This document shows positions 63,480-64,000 of a stretch of DNA of 64,000 nt, in pieces. Position 1 is the first letter of the stretch; the number at the start of each line of letters is the position of its first letter. The stretch comes from Balamuthia mandrillaris. Taxonomy: Eukaryota > Discosea > Longamoebia > Balamuthiidae. The DNA is taken from the NCBI GenBank assembly GCA_031835245.1, contig JAVKOQ010000005.1, positions 248,001 to 312,000 on the forward strand. The letters run 5' to 3'. The position numbers were made by a program, and so were the translations under genes. The notes below the pieces were generated by a model, which did not search any database, had not been told where the DNA came from, and was given only the letters and a program-made list of their open reading frames with translations.

Positions 63480-64000
63480 TTTAGTATGTCGTTGGTAGTG
63501 GTTGGTGGTGGTGGCGACGGTCATGGTGACAGCTGGTCAGCAAAACGTCATGGAGCAAGGACTTGTCTTGCGCATTCCAACAGATTTTTCATAAAACAAG
63601 GCACATTCCCTCTTCACCAGGTAACACAACCATACTTTGCTTGCTCTTCTACTCTTCCATCAACTGACTTGGTGCTTTTCACGCGAACCAAGGTCAAGGC
63701 AGATATTACAGCCGCTCGTGAGGAGGGGAGCTTGCTGCATTATTTATTTATTCATTCCAACGGAGAGAAGAGGTAAGGACGAACATCGCGGAAGCAGCCT
63801 TTTGATTTCTTCCTGGAGGCTGCGGACCTTTTTTCTTTTTCACCAAAACCTTTTCCTCCACAACAACGAGAAGAGAGAGCACTGGAGTACACATTAATAG
63901 CAGAACGAACGAAACAATAACATTTTTGAGTCAGCCCTGTGTTGCAGGTTCTCCTTTCTCTCTGCGTCACGCTAAGGCCTTCCATCCCTGCATCAATACC
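63480..64000. other. 3' flank of the SKP1-like gene
   Basis: Short frames on both strands (for example 63486-63776 plus) have no recognised domain. Probably 3' untranslated and intergenic sequence, perhaps the start of a gene beyond the window. Confidence 0.35.

Noticed and set aside
1-64000. tRNA or rRNA genes
   Set aside because: I looked for cloverleaf-like and conserved rRNA segments by eye and saw none; a covariance search was not possible.

Overview
This window is nuclear DNA of a single-celled eukaryote. Genes are split by many short GT-AG introns, polyadenylated-style retroelements are present, and a short TTAGGG-type array occurs. The gene set (AP-2 sigma, SOSS-B, COQ2, RRP12, SNIP1-type FHA, SKP1-like protein, RhoGEF, PH-PPM phosphatase) and the plant-like Alba-RGG and ASK21-like SKP1 layouts best suggest an amoebozoan of the Acanthamoeba/Balamuthia kind. 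The species is inferred from gene content only.

Layout. 1-2.25 kb: 3' part of a PH-PPM phosphatase gene (-), cut by the window edge. 2.6-15.5 kb: one uninterrupted 4294-codon gene (-) for a giant secreted/membrane protein. 15.8-29.5 kb: compact housekeeping genes: DDX54/Dbp10 helicase (+), mitochondrial-type ribosomal protein uL13 (-), glycogen branching enzyme (+), AP-2 sigma (-), RNA polymerase I/III subunit AC40 (+) and a RhoGEF (+). 29.5-41.4 kb: an AT-richer island with no intact gene, made of retroelement debris: three copies of a 269-bp LTR, a gag-only element, a second LTR with broken Ty3/gypsy pol, a LINE remnant with dispersed 3' ends, a palindrome-bounded element and a minisatellite. 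41.9-63.5 kb: SOSS-B (+), a 2OG-Fe(II) oxygenase-like gene (+), NAC-alpha (+), Alba-RGG (+), RRP12 (-), a 769-aa unknown (+), an aldo-keto reductase (-), a fused splicing protein (+), COQ2 (-) and an SKP1-like fusion (+).

How the genes relate. Many products serve RNA and ribosome production (DDX54, RRP12, AC40, uL13m, NAC-alpha, Alba, the splicing fusion). They are not an operon. Outside the repeat island most neighbours alternate strand, so six pairs share a divergent upstream region of 220-710 bp and their 3' ends converge within 46-150 bp in several cases. Long pyrimidine-rich microsatellites sit inside introns, with the pyrimidines on the sense strand in the clear cases.

Most unusual content: a 361-aa protein that joins an SF3B1-type N-terminus to an SNIP1/Pml1-type FHA domain (57.3-58.9 kb); the intronless giant ectodomain protein; an SKP1-like domain with a long tail ending in a FAM193-like segment; and a gag-only LTR element whose two LTRs are inverted yet flanked by a 4-bp direct repeat.
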